DNA of 64,000 nucleotides from Pseudomonadota bacterium. Lineage in GTDB: Bacteria > Pseudomonadota > Gammaproteobacteria > Acidiferrobacterales > Acidiferrobacteraceae. Location: assembly GCA_021784755.1 (NCBI GenBank), contig JAJYHM010000042.1:1-64000 (forward strand), given 5' to 3'. Made by a program: the position numbers and the translations under genes. Shown here one piece after another: positions 37,828 through 52,170 of this stretch. Positions within the stretch are counted from its first letter, which is position 1. Every line of letters begins with the position of its first letter. The notes below the pieces were generated by a model. That model saw nothing but the letters and a program-made list of their open reading frames with translations. It had not been told where the DNA came from and did not search any database.

Positions 37828-38715
37828 GTGGAGGCGCTCTACGAGTCGCGTCTGAGTTTGCCCTTGTTGCATAGGGGTAAGGTGCGGGACCTTTATGATG
37901 CCGGCCCCGAGCACCTGCTGGTGGTGACGACCGATCGCCTGTCGGCCTTCGACTGTGTCTTGCCTGATCCCATTCCCGGCAAGGGCCGAATTTTGAATGC
38001 GATGTCGAGGTTCTGGTTCGGGCGGATGGGGGGCGTAGTCGCCAACCACCTCTCGGATCGACCCTTGGCCTCGGTCCTGCCCGACCCCGTTGAGCGGGCG
38101 ACGGTGGCCGAGCGGGTGGTGGTCGTGCGTCGATTGAAGCCTCTGCCGATCGAGGCCATCGTTCGGGGCTACTTGGCGGGCTCCGGCTGGAAGGAATATC
38201 GGCGGACGGGTGCCGTGTCCGGCATCCCTTTGCCGGTGGGCTTGAAGGAGGCCGATCGGCTCCCTGAACCCTTGTTCACGCCATCCACCAAGGCGGCGGT
38301 GGGGGCGCACGACGAGAATATCGATTTCCGGGCGGCCGAGGCCCTGCTCGGTGCGGATCTCGCGCGCCAAGTTCGGGAGACGAGCCTCAGGCTCTATTCC
38401 GAAGCCGCGGCCTATGCGGACTCGCGCGGGGTGATCATCGCTGACACCAAGTTCGAGTTCGCCGCCGATGCCCGCGGCGCGCTCGTACTGATCGATGAGG
38501 TTCTCACCCCGGACTCATCCCGCTTCTGGCCCAAATCCTTGTATCGGCCGGGAACGAGTCCGCCCAGCTTTGACAAGCAGTACGTCCGCGATTACCTGGA
38601 GACCTTGACGTGGGATAAACGCCCACCGGCACCATCCTTGCCGCCCGAGATTGTTGCGCAGACCGTGGCGCGCTACGAAGAGGCCTTGCGCGTGCTGACG
38701 GCCCCCGCCATCTGA
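37828..38715 (+). CDS. purC: Phosphoribosylaminoimidazole-succinocarboxamide synthase
   Basis: A 295-residue SAICAR synthetase that joins CAIR and aspartate with ATP in purine synthesis. It is the longer, yeast-like type. Seen: [12 protein letters not shown] (glycine-rich ATP loop), [44 protein letters not shown], and [15 protein letters not shown]. The start codon is GTG 37828. It is a single gene, not in a pur operon here. Confidence 0.96.
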   Translation: MEALYESRLSLPLLHRGKVRDLYDAGPEHLLVVTTDRLSAFDCVLPDPIPGKGRILNAMSRFWFGRMGGVVANHLSDRPLASVLPDPVERATVAERVVVVRRLKPLPIEAIVRGYLAGSGWKEYRRTGAVSGIPLPVGLKEADRLPEPLFTPSTKAAVGAHDENIDFRAAEALLGADLARQVRETSLRLYSEAAAYADSRGVIIADTKFEFAADARGALVLIDEVLTPDSSRFWPKSLYRPGTSPPSFDKQYVRDYLETLTWDKRPPAPSLPPEIVAQTVARYEEALRVLTAPAI

Positions 38716-38778
38716 GTGCCTCTTGGGCCGAGACTGGCCGGCGCAGCGGGGTTTGTGCTAACGTTCCGCCGACTGCGG

Positions 38779-38863
<85 letters not shown>

Positions 38864-38990
38864 AAACCACGCATTCATTCCGCGCCGCGGGTGGCGACGC
38901 GTTTTCGTCTTGGCCGTTTGCCAGCAAATCGGTATGATCAGCTAAACGACCACGTTCCCCATTGACCCCAATATTTCATGAGAAGGCAGC

Positions 38991-40283
38991 ATGCAGGTAT
39001 CCATTGAAGCAACGAGCGGGCTCGGCCGGCGAATGACGGTGGCGGTTCCGGCCGAACAGTTTGAGCGCGAGTTCGCGGAGCGCTTGAAGCGCGTTTCACG
39101 GACCGCGCGGCTTGCCGGGTTTCGCCCAGGTCGCGCCCCCTTGAAGATCGTGGAGGCCCAGTACGGCGACAAGTTGCTCGACGAGGTGGCACAGGATCTG
39201 ATCCGCGACAGCTTCTATGAAGCTTTGAATCGCGAGGGGCTGAAGGCCGCTGGTGGTCCTATGATCGAGCCCAAGGCCATGGTGCGGGGACAGGATGTGC
39301 AGTATGTCGCGGTCTTTGAGGTGTACCCCGAGGTCCCGCGGCTTGATCTGAAGGGTATCGATGTCGAGCGGCCGACATGTGTGATCGAGGACGCCGATGT
39401 CGAGCGGACCGTCGAGGTCATGCGCAAGCAGCGCCAGACCTTCGTGCCGACAGATCGGGCGGCGGCGGACGGCGACCGGCTGACCATCGATTTCACGGGG
39501 ACTCTGGATGGCGAGCGCTTTCCGGGTGGTAGCGCTGAGGGTCACACCTTGATTCTTGGGGCCGGAAACCTACTGCCTGATTTCGAGGCGGGTCTGAAGG
39601 GTGTCGCCGCCGGGGCGGCCGTCGATATCCCGGTCGCGTTCCCTGTGGGCTACGGCGCCGAGAACTTGGCCGGCAAGACCGCGCAGTTCCATGTGACCGT
39701 GCGTGAGGTTGGTGAGCCGGTGCTGCCGGCCCTGGACGATGCCTTTGCCGCCTCGCTCGGTGTTGCCGAAGGGGGCGTCGAGGCGTTGCGCGTGGAGGTC
39801 CGAAAGAATCTCGAGCGCGAGTCCGCCCGGCGGATTCGGGACCGGGTGAAAGGTGAGATATTCAAGCGCTTGCGGGAAGTCAACGCGATCGATCTCCCGA
39901 ACTCTTTGGTCGAGAACGAGGCGATCCGCTTGCGGGAGGCGGCGCGCAGCCAGCTGGCAAGCCAAGGTCTGCGCACCGAAGCCTTGCCCGCCGACAACGC
40001 ACCGTTCCGTGAGCGCGCGGCAGAGCGTGTGGCGCTCGGCATCATCATTTCGGAATTGATCCGCGCGCGCGACCTGAAGCCGGATGCGGGCCGAGTGCGT
40101 GCGCGTATCGAGGAGATGGCGGCCGACTACGACGACCCGGCGCGTTTCGTGGACTGGTACTACGGTGACCGCGAGCGGGTGGCGGAAGCGGAATCGCTGG
40201 TGCTCGAGGATCAGGTCGTGGAGCAGCTGTTGGGTGAGGCGCAGGTGACCGAGAAGGCCGTGCGCTTTGAGGAGTTGACCTAA
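38991..40283 (+). CDS. tig: Trigger factor
   Basis: A 430-residue ribosome-associated chaperone (E. coli 432). N-terminal ribosome-binding domain with the docking signature FRPGRAPLKIVE (GFRxGKxP in relatives), a central FKBP-type prolyl isomerase domain (DFTGTLDGERFPGG, about residues 165-240), and a long helical C-terminal chaperone domain. A gaagg site precedes the ATG. It starts the tig-clpP-clpX-lon group. Confidence 0.97.
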   Translation: MQVSIEATSGLGRRMTVAVPAEQFEREFAERLKRVSRTARLAGFRPGRAPLKIVEAQYGDKLLDEVAQDLIRDSFYEALNREGLKAAGGPMIEPKAMVRGQDVQYVAVFEVYPEVPRLDLKGIDVERPTCVIEDADVERTVEVMRKQRQTFVPTDRAAADGDRLTIDFTGTLDGERFPGGSAEGHTLILGAGNLLPDFEAGLKGVAAGAAVDIPVAFPVGYGAENLAGKTAQFHVTVREVGEPVLPALDDAFAASLGVAEGGVEALRVEVRKNLERESARRIRDRVKGEIFKRLREVNAIDLPNSLVENEAIRLREAARSQLASQGLRTEALPADNAPFRERAAERVALGIIISELIRARDLKPDAGRVRARIEEMAADYDDPARFVDWYYGDRERVAEAESLVLEDQVVEQLLGEAQVTEKAVRFEELT

Positions 40284-40301
40284 TATTATCTGGGACGGTG
40301 C

Positions 40302-40925
40302 ATGATTAAGTCGGAATTCCCGGACAACCTTTCGCCACGAGCGCAGCTCGTGCCGATGGTGATTGAGACGACGGGCCGCGGTGAGCGCGCCTATGACATT
40401 TATTCGCGGATGCTGAAGGAGCGTCTGATCTTCCTCGTGGGGCCAGTGGAAGATCATATGGCGAACCTCGTGGTGGCGCAGCTTCTGTTCCTCGAGTCCG
40501 AAAATCCGGATAAGGACATCCATATCTATATCAATTCCCCGGGTGGCGCGGTGACGGCGGGGCTTGCCATCTACGATACGATGCAGTTCATAAAGCCGGA
40601 TGTGAGCACCGTGTGTATCGGTCAGGCGGCCAGCATGGGGGCCTTGTTGCTCGCAGGCGGCGCTAAGGGTAAGCGTTACGCCCTGCCGCACGCGCGGATG
40701 ATGGTGCATCAGCCTTCGGGCGGGTTTCAGGGGCAGGCGACGGATATCGATATCCATGCCCGCGAGATCCTGCGGGTCCGCGAACGATTAAATGGCATTT
40801 TGGTCAAACATACAGGCCAGGAGCTCAAGCGGATTGAGCAGGACACTGAGCGGGACAATTTCATGGACGGCGGCGAGGCTGTCGCGTACGGTCTGATTGA
40901 CTCGGTGATCGACAAGCGTAAATAG
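40302..40925 (+). CDS. clpP: ATP-dependent Clp protease proteolytic subunit
   Basis: A 207-residue serine protease forming tetradecamers with ClpX or ClpA. Catalytic serine in [14 protein letters not shown] (about residue 111), histidine in [13 protein letters not shown] (about 136) and aspartate in [11 protein letters not shown] (about 185). The N-terminal propeptide region is short. It is 18 bases after tig and 86 bases before clpX. Confidence 0.98.
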   Translation: MIKSEFPDNLSPRAQLVPMVIETTGRGERAYDIYSRMLKERLIFLVGPVEDHMANLVVAQLLFLESENPDKDIHIYINSPGGAVTAGLAIYDTMQFIKPDVSTVCIGQAASMGALLLAGGAKGKRYALPHARMMVHQPSGGFQGQATDIDIHAREILRVRERLNGILVKHTGQELKRIEQDTERDNFMDGGEAVAYGLIDSVIDKRK

Positions 40926-41011
40926 GGGGTTATGCTAGACTGGAACGTAAGCGCGGGGTCTGCGTGCATGAAGCCGCGCAGGTCTGCGGTTCCCTTGAGC
41001 GAGGTTCAGTG

Positions 41012-42310
<1,299 letters not shown>

Positions 42311-42333
42311 CGCGGCGGCGATGTTTGTGGTTC

Positions 42334-42370
42334 GCCCGGCGCTGCGGCCGCCGCCGGGCTTGAATTCAAG
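42334..42370 (+). terminator. Stem-loop between clpX and lon
   Basis: gcccggcg/cgccgggc (42334-42341 and 42352-42359) is an 8-bp stem, directly followed by a 12-bp palindrome cttgaattcaag (42359-42370). It lies 24 bases after clpX and 88 before lon. It may partially terminate the clp transcript and separate lon expression. The T-run is weak. Confidence 0.45.
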
Positions 42371-42457
42371 TCGGGCCGGGCCCATTTACCGATTGTGGAT
42401 CCCCGGGCCGCTCCGGGGTCCCTTCACTTCGGCGCTAATCGTCACGAGGGCCACCTA

Positions 42458-44875
<2,418 letters not shown>

Positions 44876-45056
44876 GCCATCGAGCGCGCAACGGTCGCGA
44901 CAATCGTGTACCATTTCGACGCGTGATGCAGGGAAGCGCACCTCCCCCGGCTTTCCTTGACAGCGGGATGGGGCGGCTTGTATAAGACCAGTCTGATCAT
45001 AAGGCCGGCGCCTAAAGACCGGCATTTTGGGACCACTAGCAGGAAGGGAGCATCAG

Positions 45057-45329
45057 GTGAATAAATCCGAACTGATCGAGAAGGTGGCGGAACGAGCCGA
45101 CCTCAACAAGGCCTCGGCCGCCCGCGCGGTAGATGCCGTGTTTGACGCCATTACGCAGGGTCTGCGCAACGGCGAGACCGTCAATTTGGTGGGTTTTGGC
45201 ACCTTCTCTGTCGGAGAGCGTGCGGCCCGCAGCGGCCGCAACCCGCGAACCGGCGAGACCATAAACATCGCCGCCTCGCGTAATCCGCGTTTCAAGGCTG
45301 GCAAAGGTCTCAAGGATGCCGTAAATTAG
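45057..45329 (+). CDS. hupB: DNA-binding protein HU-beta
   Basis: A 90-residue nucleoid protein, the exact family length. It starts at GTG 45057 ([18 protein letters not shown] read as Met), with the DNA arm [21 protein letters not shown]. It follows lon, as in most Gammaproteobacteria. The frame upstream to 45027 is discarded because the family N-terminus begins at NKSEL. Confidence 0.97.
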   Translation: MNKSELIEKVAERADLNKASAARAVDAVFDAITQGLRNGETVNLVGFGTFSVGERAARSGRNPRTGETINIAASRNPRFKAGKGLKDAVN

Positions 45330-45354
45330 CGACCCTTGGTGGGAGTCGCCGCCC

Positions 45355-45430
45355 GGGTGCTTAGCTCAGTTGGTAGAGCGTCGCCCTTACAAGGCGAATG
45401 TCGGGGGTTCGAATCCCTCAGCACCCACCA
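45355..45430 (+). tRNA. tRNA-Val (TAC)
   Basis: A 76-base cloverleaf with acceptor stem gggtgct/agcaccc, anticodon loop cttacaa (TAC), T loop ttcgaat and encoded CCA. It is 25 bases after hupB and 9 bases before tRNA-Asp. Confidence 0.96.
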
Positions 45431-45439
45431 ATCGATCAT

Positions 45440-45516
45440 GGAGTGGTAGTTCAGTTGGTTAGAATACCGGCCTGTCACGCCGGGGGTCGCGGGTTCGAGT
45501 CCCGTCCACTCCGCCA
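45440..45516 (+). tRNA. tRNA-Asp (GTC)
   Basis: A 77-base cloverleaf with acceptor stem ggagtgg/ccactcc, anticodon stem-loop ccggc-ctgtcac-gccgg (GTC), T loop ttcgagt and encoded CCA. It is probably transcribed with the adjacent tRNA-Val. Confidence 0.96.
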
Positions 45517-45561
45517 TCTTTCCGACGACGGGTCGTATCACACGAGGCCTGTCTTAAAATC

Positions 45562-47478
45562 ATGTTAAATGCGCTTAGAGAAAAGACCCAGGGTTTGATC
45601 GGCGGTGCTTTGCTTGTCGTTCTGGTGGTTCCCTTCGCGCTCTGGGGTATCAGTTCCTACTTCGGCGGGGGATCGCAGGTCTATGTGGCACGCGGGCACG
45701 GTCTGCGTATCACCGAGGCGCAATTCCAGCGGGCGCTCGCGCAGCAGCGTGCCGCGCTCCAACACGCCTTCGGCAAGAATCTGAATCCCGCGGTTCTGAG
45801 CGGCCGTAAATTCAAAAAGGCCGTCCTGAAGGGGCTCATCGACAAGACGCTATTGGTTCATGCTGCCGTCAAGGCGGGCTATGTGGTGAATGAGGACCAG
45901 CTCGGCTACGAAATTCGCCAGGTCCCCGCGTTTCGCGTGAAGGGTCACTTCAGTCCCTCGCGCTACCGCGAACTACTCGCCGGCCAAGGCTTCACGGTGG
46001 CGGGCTTCGAACGGCGCGTGCGCGACCTCATGCTCCTGAATCAAATGAAGGCGGGACTGCTCGCGAGCGCCTTCGTGCCGCAACAGCAGATCGCGCTCGC
46101 GGCCGCCTTGTTCGGGCAAAAGCGTGCCTTCGCCTACGTTACCCTGTCACCGCGGTCCACGGGCCCCAAGCCCCCCGTGAGCGCCGCCCAGATCTCCCAC
46201 TATTACGCGCAGCACCCCAAGGCCTTCCGCCTGCCCGAACAGGTCCGGGTCGCCTATGTGGTGCTCTCCCCTCAGGCGGTCATGCGTAAGATGTCTCACA
46301 AGGTCGGCATGGCGGCCATGCAAAAGGCCTACCAGAGCCATATCGCGCAGTTCACGCAGCCACAACAACGCCTGCTCCGTCATATCATGATTGCGCTCCC
46401 GCCGCACCCGAGTGCACAGGACGTGGCGCAGGCGAAAGCGAAACTGATCGCTTTGCGTGCCCAGATCGCGCACGGCGCTTCGTTTGCGGCGCTCGCCAAG
46501 CGCTACTCCCAAGACGCTGCATCGGCCGTCAACGGGGGAAGTCTGGGTTTTGTGACCGAGGCGGATCTATCGAAACCCGTAGGCCAGGCGGCGTTCGCGT
46601 TACCGTTGCGCACCGTGAGCGCGCCCATCGTCGGGCATTCCGGGGTACACCTTTTGGAGGTAACCGCCGTGCGGCCGGCTTCGGTGACGCCGTTTGCGAC
46701 CGCGCAGCCCGCACTTCAGCGCATGGTGCTACGCAAACGGGCGCGCCGACGCCTCTACCATCTCTCCGAGCGGCTGCGCAGTGTGGCCTACGAACATCCG
46801 CATAGCCTTGCACCGGCTGCCTCCAAGCTGGGTCTCACGCTCCACAAGAGCGACTGGTTTACGCGTGCCGGAGGTGTTGGTATTGGCGCCTTGCCGCAGG
46901 TCGCAAAGGCGGTGTTTGCGCCCAAGGTTTTGGCCGGTCGACGCAACACCCATGCGATCACACTGGGGGCCGACGCGCTGCTCGTGGCGCACGTCATCGG
47001 GCGCAAGGCGGCGCGCGTGGAACCCTTGGCGCTGGCGCGACCTACGGTCATCCGGGATATCCGCGCTGCCATCGCCCGCGACCGCATGAAGGGCGAGGAG
47101 GCTTTGCTCCTCAAGGAGCTGCGCAAGGGTGCGTCGCTACGCGCGCTCGCGCGTCAGATGCATCTCGTGCTCGAGGTGCCGGCACCTGCCGAGGCGGTGG
47201 CGCCGGGCCTACCCAAGCCCCTGATCACGGCCGTGTTCCGCACGCCTGCGCCAGCGGCAGGCGGTCACCCGGTGGCAGGGAGTGCGCGCCTGGGTGACGG
47301 CCGCCGTGCGGTGTTCGTGCTGCGCCAGGTGATTCCGGGGACGGTGAAGAACGGCGGTGCGCGTGAGACTAAGCTTGCGCAGTCGTTGATAAGCGATAGT
47401 GGTGTCGGCGCCTACCTCGCCTATATGAAGAGCCTACGCGAACGCGCCGACATCCATATTCGCGCTCGGGCGCTCTGA
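45562..47478 (+). CDS. ppiD: Inner-membrane-anchored peptidyl-prolyl isomerase PpiD
   Basis: A 638-residue periplasmic chaperone (E. coli 623). One N-terminal membrane helix (LIGGALLVVLVVPFALWGI, about residues 12-30) anchors a SurA-type N-terminal chaperone domain and a central parvulin domain (about 265-370: LLRHIMIALPPHPSA, FAALAKRYSQDAASAVNGGS, LGFVTEADL). The C-terminal part is helical. It follows the lon-hupB genes, the standard location. Confidence 0.94.
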   Translation: MLNALREKTQGLIGGALLVVLVVPFALWGISSYFGGGSQVYVARGHGLRITEAQFQRALAQQRAALQHAFGKNLNPAVLSGRKFKKAVLKGLIDKTLLVHAAVKAGYVVNEDQLGYEIRQVPAFRVKGHFSPSRYRELLAGQGFTVAGFERRVRDLMLLNQMKAGLLASAFVPQQQIALAAALFGQKRAFAYVTLSPRSTGPKPPVSAAQISHYYAQHPKAFRLPEQVRVAYVVLSPQAVMRKMSHKVGMAAMQKAYQSHIAQFTQPQQRLLRHIMIALPPHPSAQDVAQAKAKLIALRAQIAHGASFAALAKRYSQDAASAVNGGSLGFVTEADLSKPVGQAAFALPLRTVSAPIVGHSGVHLLEVTAVRPASVTPFATAQPALQRMVLRKRARRRLYHLSERLRSVAYEHPHSLAPAASKLGLTLHKSDWFTRAGGVGIGALPQVAKAVFAPKVLAGRRNTHAITLGADALLVAHVIGRKAARVEPLALARPTVIRDIRAAIARDRMKGEEALLLKELRKGASLRALARQMHLVLEVPAPAEAVAPGLPKPLITAVFRTPAPAAGGHPVAGSARLGDGRRAVFVLRQVIPGTVKNGGARETKLAQSLISDSGVGAYLAYMKSLRERADIHIRARAL

Positions 47479-47500
47479 GGGCGTAGGTGCGGTGGGCCCG

Positions 47501-47529
47501 GGGCGGGTGGCTTTATAAGGCCCCCGCCC
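47501..47529. terminator. GC stem-loop between convergent ppiD and fabI
   Basis: gggcggg (47501-47507) pairs with cccgccc (47523-47529) around a 15-base loop containing ctttataagg. It sits 22 bases after ppiD and 18 bases before the fabI stop, where both transcripts end. No long T-run. Confidence 0.5.
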
Positions 47530-47547
47530 ACTGGATGCTAAGGCCGC

Positions 47548-48339
47548 TCAGCCTTCCCCTTCACCCATGCCTACCATGTGGTAGCCGGAGTCAACGTAGA
47601 GGATCTCGCCTGTGATGCCGGAGGCCAAGTCCGACGACAGGAAGGCGGCGGCGTGGCCGACCTCTTCGATGGTGACACCGCGCCGCAACGGCGCATTGCG
47701 CTCGTAGTAGTCGAGCATCTTGCGAAAATCACTGATACCTGCCGCCGCCAAGGTCTTTATGGGTCCCGCCGAGATGCCGTTGACGCGGACCCCGTGCGGT
47801 CCCAGGCTCTGCGCGAGATAGCGGACATTGGCCTCGAGGCTTGCCTTGGCAAGCCCCATCACATTGTAGTGCGGCACGACACGCACGGCGCCCAGGTAGG
47901 AAAGGGTAAGGAGCGAGCCCTTGCGCGGGACGATCGCATCGCGGGCGCCCTTGGCGAGCGCGGCAAAGCTGTAGGAGCTGATGTTGTGGGCCTCGAGGAA
48001 GCCTTCCCGGGTCACGGCGTCCAAATAGCCCCCCTCGAGCTGTTCGCGTGGGGCGTAGGCCACGGAATGGATGAGGCTATCGAATCCGTCCGGCCACGCT
48101 TTGCGCAGCTCCTCGAACAAAGTTGCGATATCCTGGTCGCGGCCCACATCGCAAGGCAGCACGATGTGGCTTCCGGTAAGGGCGGCCAGCCCCTCGACAC
48201 GACTTTGGACCTTATCGTTTTGGTAGGTGTAGGCGATCTCCGCGCCCTGGGCGTGCATGGCCTGGGCGATTCCCCAGGCGATTGACCGTTCGTTCAGTGC
48301 TCCAACGACAAGGGCACGCTTACCCGCCAGAAATCCCAT
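47548..48339 (-). CDS. fabI: Enoyl-[acyl-carrier-protein] reductase (NADH), FabI
   Basis: A 263-residue short-chain dehydrogenase performing the last step of each fatty acid elongation round. Start ATG 48339 with a ggagaga site. The frame extends upstream by 160 residues without similarity. Nucleotide site [15 protein letters not shown], catalytic Tyr/Lys in the Y-x6-K motif [12 protein letters not shown] (about residue 156), and [14 protein letters not shown]. Triclosan-sensitive FabI proteins share this layout. Confidence 0.96.
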   Translation of the reverse strand: MGFLAGKRALVVGALNERSIAWGIAQAMHAQGAEIAYTYQNDKVQSRVEGLAALTGSHIVLPCDVGRDQDIATLFEELRKAWPDGFDSLIHSVAYAPREQLEGGYLDAVTREGFLEAHNISSYSFAALAKGARDAIVPRKGSLLTLSYLGAVRVVPHYNVMGLAKASLEANVRYLAQSLGPHGVRVNGISAGPIKTLAAAGISDFRKMLDYYERNAPLRRGVTIEEVGHAAAFLSSDLASGITGEILYVDSGYHMVGMGEGEG

Positions 48340-48607
48340 GAGACTCTCTCCATTGCTGTGTGGACTGACCCCAATCGTACTCGGGGCTTGTTGGCCGTAA
48401 GACCCGCGACGACCCGTTCTCGCAAGACCGGATCCCATAACGGCGGTCATAGCCCCCCGTGATGCTGATGGACTCGCATGATGTCGCAGGGGTGCCGGTG
48501 ACGGACCGCAGTCTAACGCTATTCCTTGTCCGACAGAAGCCACGCCATCCTCAGGTGCAGCGCATCGGCCGGCTGCGGTCGCCAGCCGGGCTTGAGATGG
48601 TTGGGTG

Positions 48608-50107
48608 TTATTCCGTGATGCGCGCCTTGGCCACCGCTTGCGGCACCATGGCGGGAGATGCCCAGATGAGGATGCGTTGGCCGAGTCGCAGGACATCGTG
48701 CGCGTTGAGGACGTTCCAGCGCTCGAGCTGTCCAACATAGACGCGATAGCGTGCCGCGATGCTCCAGAGGGTATCGCCGGGACGCACGCGATGGATGATC
48801 TTGACGCGTCGTACGCCACGGCGCGCTAAGGTCACCTCGGGGCGCGGGTGTTGATTATGAAGCCGCGACACGACCAAGCGGCGCCCGGCCATCGGGATGA
48901 GGAGGCTTTGGCCCACATGCAGGAGGTTGCCGTAGAGGTGGTTGGTGGAGCGTATCGACGCGATGCTCACGCCGTACTCGCGGGCGATTTGATACAAGGA
49001 ATCGCCCGGCACGACACGGTGTCGGGCCCACTGCATGCGATCCTGCGGCGGCAGTTGACTCAAGCCTTCAATGAGGGCGGCCTTGGTGGCCACTGGCACG
49101 AGGATGGTGTGCGGGCCGTTTGGTGCGGTCGCCCACTGCGTAAAGCCCGGGTTGATGGCGTAGAGCTGTTTCAAGGACATGTTGGCCAGTCGCGCGATTA
49201 CGCTCAAATCCACCTGGGAACCCGTATTCACGCGCACGAAATAGGGGCTGTCGGGGATGGCGCGTAGCGTCAGGCCGTATTTCGCGGGATCGCGCACGAT
49301 GTTCACGAACGCCATGAGCTTGGGCACATAGTGTTCGGTCTGAAGCGGTAGTCTCAGATCGCGGTAGCGGGTGCCGAGCCCCAGGGCCTTGTTGTGGGCA
49401 ATGGCATTGGCGACCGTGCCCTGGCCCGAATTGTAGGCCGCAAGCGCCAAGTTCCAGCTATGGAATTGATGGTGGAGCGATTGAAGGAAGTCGAGCGCGG
49501 CATTCGTTGATGCGATGATGTCGCGTTCGCCGTTGTACCACCAGTTATTCTTGAGGCCCCAGAGTCGGCCCGTCGAGGGCTCGAACTGCCAAAGCCCGAT
49601 CGCTGCGGATCGCGAGTAGGCGTTCGGGGAGTAGCCGCTCTCAATCGCTGGCAGCAGCGCGATCTCCATCGGCATATTGCGTTTGCTGACATCCTCGACG
49701 ATCTGGTAGAGATAGAGGTTGGCGCGCTGCAGCATGCGGTTCACGTACTGCGGATTGTTCGCGAACCACTGTTCGTACCGCGCCACGCGGGGCCCTTCCA
49801 TACGCGGCAAGCGCAGGCCGGCGCGGATGCGGTTCCAAAGGTTTGAGTATTTCTCGTCACTCGTGTCCACGGCGTGCGCTATGGGCGCATTTTTTATGGC
49901 CGGGACCGGGCATTCCCCCACTTTCACGACCGTCGGGACTGGCGCGGCGGGCGCCGCGGGCTGCGTTTGGGCGGTGTTTGATATGGGGGAGGGTGCGGGG
50001 CTGCTCGACGCGAATTGCGCCATGGGAGCCGTGGCGCATCCTACCAAGCTCGTGAGCAAGATGCCGAGCCCTGCGTATCGAAACGCTTTATTTGCCGCGA
50101 TTGCCAT
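48608..50107 (-). CDS. mltD: Membrane-bound lytic murein transglycosylase D with LysM domains
   Basis: A 499-residue lipoprotein: signal and lipobox TSLVGC (Cys 24). A lysozyme-like SLT domain (about 125-270) holds the catalytic glutamate in [13 protein letters not shown] and the signatures [14 protein letters not shown] and [17 protein letters not shown]. Two C-terminal LysM repeats ([17 protein letters not shown] about 365, [17 protein letters not shown] about 440) bind peptidoglycan. It cleaves glycan strands to 1,6-anhydro ends. It lies beside gloB, as in E. coli. Confidence 0.95.
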   Translation of the reverse strand: MAIAANKAFRYAGLGILLTSLVGCATAPMAQFASSSPAPSPISNTAQTQPAAPAAPVPTVVKVGECPVPAIKNAPIAHAVDTSDEKYSNLWNRIRAGLRLPRMEGPRVARYEQWFANNPQYVNRMLQRANLYLYQIVEDVSKRNMPMEIALLPAIESGYSPNAYSRSAAIGLWQFEPSTGRLWGLKNNWWYNGERDIIASTNAALDFLQSLHHQFHSWNLALAAYNSGQGTVANAIAHNKALGLGTRYRDLRLPLQTEHYVPKLMAFVNIVRDPAKYGLTLRAIPDSPYFVRVNTGSQVDLSVIARLANMSLKQLYAINPGFTQWATAPNGPHTILVPVATKAALIEGLSQLPPQDRMQWARHRVVPGDSLYQIAREYGVSIASIRSTNHLYGNLLHVGQSLLIPMAGRRLVVSRLHNQHPRPEVTLARRGVRRVKIIHRVRPGDTLWSIAARYRVYVGQLERWNVLNAHDVLRLGQRILIWASPAMVPQAVAKARITE

Positions 50108-50169
50108 GTAAGAACGCCGTGATCATAAGCCCGAACTATAGGAGGTGCCAGGCTCTGCGTCAACGATGC

Positions 50170-50943
50170 TTATCCTTTAAAATCATCCTTCCAGCGGCGT
50201 AGTGTAGCGAATACGGACGCGTCCGTATCGGACTTTTGGTGGCTTTGGTGCGTGGCGGCCCGGCGCACCGCCGGTATCGCGGTCCGTAGGAAGGGATTGA
50301 TAGCCCGTTCGTCTGCCATTTTGGTGGGGATGGTCGGCTGACCCGCGGCAAGTCTGCGACGACAGCGCCGCTCGAAGGCCAGGATGTCGGCATTGTCCGG
50401 TTCTACCATGCGGGCGAAGGCAAGATTCGCCAGGGTGTATTCGTGGCCGCAGTAGACCAGGGTTTCGGGGGGGAGTGCCGCGAGCTTCATGAGTGAGGTG
50501 TGCAACTGAAAGGCCGTGCCTTCAAAGAGGCGGCCGCAGCCCGCAGAAAAGAGCGTGTCGCCGCAAAAGACGCGACCGGCCCCCACATAGGCCACGTGCC
50601 CGCGTGTATGTCCGGGCACCGCCAGTACCTGGTATCGGCCCCCTAAGTCGGATCCGACGATGTCGCCTTCCACGACGGGATGGGTGACGCCGGGGATCGA
50701 TTCGGCGGCCGGCCCGTACACGGGGATTCGGTAGCGCCGCGCCAGGGCTTCGACGCCGCCCACATGGTCGCCGTGGTGGTGTGTGCAGAGCACAAAGGCG
50801 GGCGCAAGCCCTCGTGCCGTAAGGGTCGCGATGACGGGATCGGCGTCCCCGGGATCCACGACCGCGACGATACCGGGTTCCGATCCGGGGGCAAGCCATA
50901 TATAGTTGTCGCGAAAGGCTTGGACTGCTATGACGTCGTCCAT
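50170..50943 (-). CDS. gloB: Hydroxyacylglutathione hydrolase (glyoxalase II)
   Basis: A 257-residue metallo-beta-lactamase-fold enzyme hydrolysing S-lactoylglutathione to lactate and glutathione. The binuclear-metal motif THHHGDHVGG (about residues 54-63), further ligands in PGHTRGHVAYV and GCGRLFEG, and YCGHEYTLANL in the substrate-binding region. The start is ATG 50943. The upstream frame overlaps the divergent methyltransferase leader and is rejected. Confidence 0.96.
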   Translation of the reverse strand: MDDVIAVQAFRDNYIWLAPGSEPGIVAVVDPGDADPVIATLTARGLAPAFVLCTHHHGDHVGGVEALARRYRIPVYGPAAESIPGVTHPVVEGDIVGSDLGGRYQVLAVPGHTRGHVAYVGAGRVFCGDTLFSAGCGRLFEGTAFQLHTSLMKLAALPPETLVYCGHEYTLANLAFARMVEPDNADILAFERRCRRRLAAGQPTIPTKMADERAINPFLRTAIPAVRRAATHQSHQKSDTDASVFATLRRWKDDFKG

Positions 50944-50990
50944 GCGACGCAGTGTGGGGGTTAGCCGTGGGGGAGTCAACGGACGAGGGC

Positions 50991-51719
50991 ATGGAGGCGC
51001 GCGTCGTGCGACTGCGCGAGTGGTTCTCGGGGCCACTCGGCGAGTCCCTACAGGCCTTGGAGGCGCATCGGCTACGCGAGATCCTGCCGATGTTGCCCGG
51101 CACCTTCGGGGTCCAGTGTGGGTGGCTCGGGCGCCGCAACCTGCTCGAATCGAGCCCCACGGCCGTGCATCTCGTGGTCGATCCCAAACCCGCCATGAGT
51201 GGACCCCAATGGGTGGCTGGGCGCGCGGAGGCCTTGCCGTTTGACGGCAAGTCCGTGCAGGTCGTGCTGTTGCCGCATACGCTGGATGTATCGGCTATGC
51301 CCCATCAACTGTTGCGCGAGGCCTACCGCATCCTCGTGCCGGAGGGGCACGTCGTGATTCTGGGTTTCAATGCCATGAGCCTCTGGCGCGTGCCCTGCCT
51401 GCTGCGTCGGGCTTCTGCGCGCGCCCCCTGGTGCGGCGATTGGATAGGTGTGCGGCGGTTGCGCGATTGGCTGTCTCTGCTCGACTTCGAGCTGACGCAG
51501 GGCAGCATGCTCTTTTATCGGCCTCCGTTCCGGGGTCAGCGCTGGATGGATCGTCTATCCTTTATGGAGCCCATGGGCGACCGCTGGTGGCCCCTGGGGG
51601 GTGCTGTGTATGTGCTCGTGGCGCGCAAGCGCGTCGTTGGTATGACGCCCATCCTTGCCACCCGCAGGCAGGCGCGCATGCGCGCCCTGTCGCAGCCGGC
51701 AGGGGCACGTTATGGCTAA
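50991..51719 (+). CDS. Class I SAM-dependent methyltransferase, YafS-like
   Basis: About 242 residues from the ATG at 50991 (gagg just upstream). GTG 50967 or 50952 would add 8 or 13 residues. It begins with [20 protein letters not shown], which resembles the YafS group. The methyltransferase core is weakly conserved at motif I (VQCGWLG, no canonical GxGxG), followed by [20 protein letters not shown] and [19 protein letters not shown], the type 11 methyltransferase layout. It lies between divergent gloB and rnhA, the usual yafS slot. The substrate is unknown. It overlaps rnhA by 8 bases. Confidence 0.8.
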   Translation: MEARVVRLREWFSGPLGESLQALEAHRLREILPMLPGTFGVQCGWLGRRNLLESSPTAVHLVVDPKPAMSGPQWVAGRAEALPFDGKSVQVVLLPHTLDVSAMPHQLLREAYRILVPEGHVVILGFNAMSLWRVPCLLRRASARAPWCGDWIGVRRLRDWLSLLDFELTQGSMLFYRPPFRGQRWMDRLSFMEPMGDRWWPLGGAVYVLVARKRVVGMTPILATRRQARMRALSQPAGARYG

Positions 51720-52170
51720 GGTATTGATCTATACGGACGGGGCGTGCCGCGGTAATCCCGGGCCCGGGGGCTGGGGCGCGGTTCTGCGGGCGGGCGCTCA
51801 TGAACGTGTGCTAAGCGGCGCTGAAGCCATGACGACCAATAACCGCATGGAGCTTATGGGGGCGATCTCGGCTTTGAAGGCCTTGAATCGCGCTTGCGAT
51901 GTCGAGCTCGTCACAGATTCGCAGTATGTGCGGCGCGGCGTCACCGAATGGCTTGCGCAATGGAAGCGACGGGGCTGGCTCACGGCATCACGCCAGCCGG
52001 TTGCCAATGCGGATCTGTGGCGGGAGTTAGAGGCGGCGGCGAGTCGCCATAATGTGCATTGGCGATGGGTAAAGGGCCACTCCGGCGATGCCGGGAACGA
52101 GCACGCGGACCGTCTTGCCAATGAGGCTATAGATCGGCTCCAAGGTATAAGGCGTAAGGGGGTATCATGA
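51712..52170 (+). CDS. rnhA: Ribonuclease HI
   Basis: A 152-residue RNase H that degrades RNA in RNA-DNA hybrids. Catalytic residues by family position: first Asp in [17 protein letters not shown], Glu in [12 protein letters not shown], Asp in [11 protein letters not shown], and the last Asp in [15 protein letters not shown]. The start is ATG 51712. Its stop overlaps the dnaQ start as ATGA. Confidence 0.97.
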   Translation: MAKVLIYTDGACRGNPGPGGWGAVLRAGAHERVLSGAEAMTTNNRMELMGAISALKALNRACDVELVTDSQYVRRGVTEWLAQWKRRGWLTASRQPVANADLWRELEAAASRHNVHWRWVKGHSGDAGNEHADRLANEAIDRLQGIRRKGVS

